In this document: positions 63,742 to 64,000 of the stretch, piece after piece | Layout: every line of letters begins with the position of its first letter | Numbering within the stretch: position 1 is the first letter of the stretch | Source: an uncultured Phascolarctobacterium sp. | GTDB taxonomy: Bacteria; Bacillota; Negativicutes; Acidaminococcales; Acidaminococcaceae | Direction of reading: 5' to 3' | Length of the DNA stretch: 64,000 nt | NCBI GenBank assembly: GCA_949285135.1 | Contig: CASDXO010000011.1 | Span: forward strand, 1-64,000 | The notes under the pieces: model-generated | What the model was told of the DNA's origin: nothing | Database searches by the model: none | Seen by the model: the letters and a program-made list of their open reading frames with translations, nothing else | Program-made: the position numbers and the translations under genes

Positions 63742-64000
63742 ATGGAAAAAATTAAGGAAGGTAATCAGAACGGAAGCTTTACGTCTTCTTTTGGCTTCAT
63801 CATTGCCTGTGTAGGTTCGGCAGTAGGGCTGGGTAATATCTGGCTGTTTCCCTATCGTCTGGGTGAATACGGGGGAGCGGCTTTTTTAATTCCCTATTTG
63901 TTTTTTGTGTTTTTATTTGGCTGGGTGGGTCTTTCGGCAGAGTTTGCTGTCGGGCGTCTGGCCCGTACGGGCACGCTTGGCTCATATAAATATTGCTTTG
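63742..64000 (+). CDS. Neurotransmitter:sodium symporter (NSS) family transporter, N-terminal part
   Basis: The first 86 codons of a gene cut by the window end. FGFIIACVGSAVGLGNIWLFPY is the NSS helix 1 hallmark with the broken GSAVGLGNIW Na+/substrate site, followed by GGAAFLIPYLFFV in helix 2. Bacterial members import amino acids with Na+. ATG follows AAAGGAAG. Divergent from the serine operon, so an amino-acid role fits, but the substrate is unknown. Confidence 0.88.
   Translation, partial: MEKIKEGNQNGSFTSSFGFIIACVGSAVGLGNIWLFPYRLGEYGGAAFLIPYLFFVFLFGWVGLSAEFAVGRLARTGTLGSYKYCF

Overview
The window looks like chromosomal DNA of a diderm Firmicute, most likely a Negativicute. Gene orders and regulation are Firmicute-like: ffs-dnaX-ybaB-recR-bofA, gatCAB, walJ-htrA-rlmH, degV-fakA, a PerR-type Fur protein and a T-box leader. 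An FadL-type beta-barrel and a TatA/TatC pair with Tat substrates point to an outer membrane and an active periplasm. Base composition is mid-range, except for one AT-rich gene near 21 kb. Genus and species cannot be read from the sequence. I saw no insertion sequence, prophage, CRISPR array, rRNA or integron.

Region by region: 1-3.9 kb is the end of a biotin-dependent malonate decarboxylase cluster (biotin carrier, MadL/MadM symporter, CitG-like prosthetic-group enzyme, AEC carrier, thioesterase). 3.9-9.9 kb holds ttcA, pcrA, ligA and an unknown exported protein. 9.9-17.5 kb is a minus-strand redox and export island: DUF362, a flavodoxin lipoprotein, TatC, TatA, a Cys-rich peptide, a NapH-like Fe-S membrane protein, cytosolic and exported iron-sulfur flavoproteins and a secreted esterase. 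A terminator separates these from a LysR gene and a flavin reductase-like gene. 17.7-20.9 kb is gatCAB. 21-23.7 kb holds an AT-rich unknown gene, two small membrane proteins and alr. 23.7-27 kb is a LysR / sodium-solute symporter / UspA unit sharing a duplicated operator. 27-36 kb has a TPR-like protein, an FadL porin, a flavodoxin-ferredoxin protein, tandem FAD-linked hydroxyacid dehydrogenases, a MetQ-like lipoprotein, an M20 peptidase and a double-Usp protein.

36-44.7 kb has tRNA-Ser(GGA), SRP RNA, dnaX-ybaB-recR-bofA, pdxK, an XRE regulator with a DAACS transporter, a Nudix hydrolase and an LCP protein. 44.9-51 kb has degV-fakA, a two-gene LysO-type exporter, a PAP2 phosphatase and tex. 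51.2-59.8 kb has perR, deoC, walJ-htrA-rlmH, an ABC-F ATPase, a MATE exporter, a DUF1624 protein and a third iron-sulfur flavoprotein. 59.8-63.5 kb is the minus-strand serine operon serC-serA-histidine phosphatase behind a T-box leader that carries two antiterminator/terminator modules. The window ends inside an NSS-family transporter gene.

The strongest leads are the self-contained Tat/flavoprotein island, the two-module T-box with a probable non-classical phosphoserine phosphatase, and the operator pair repeated in front of the symporter and uspA. Start codons were often moved from the longest reading frame to the ATG/GTG/TTG with the best ribosome binding site.
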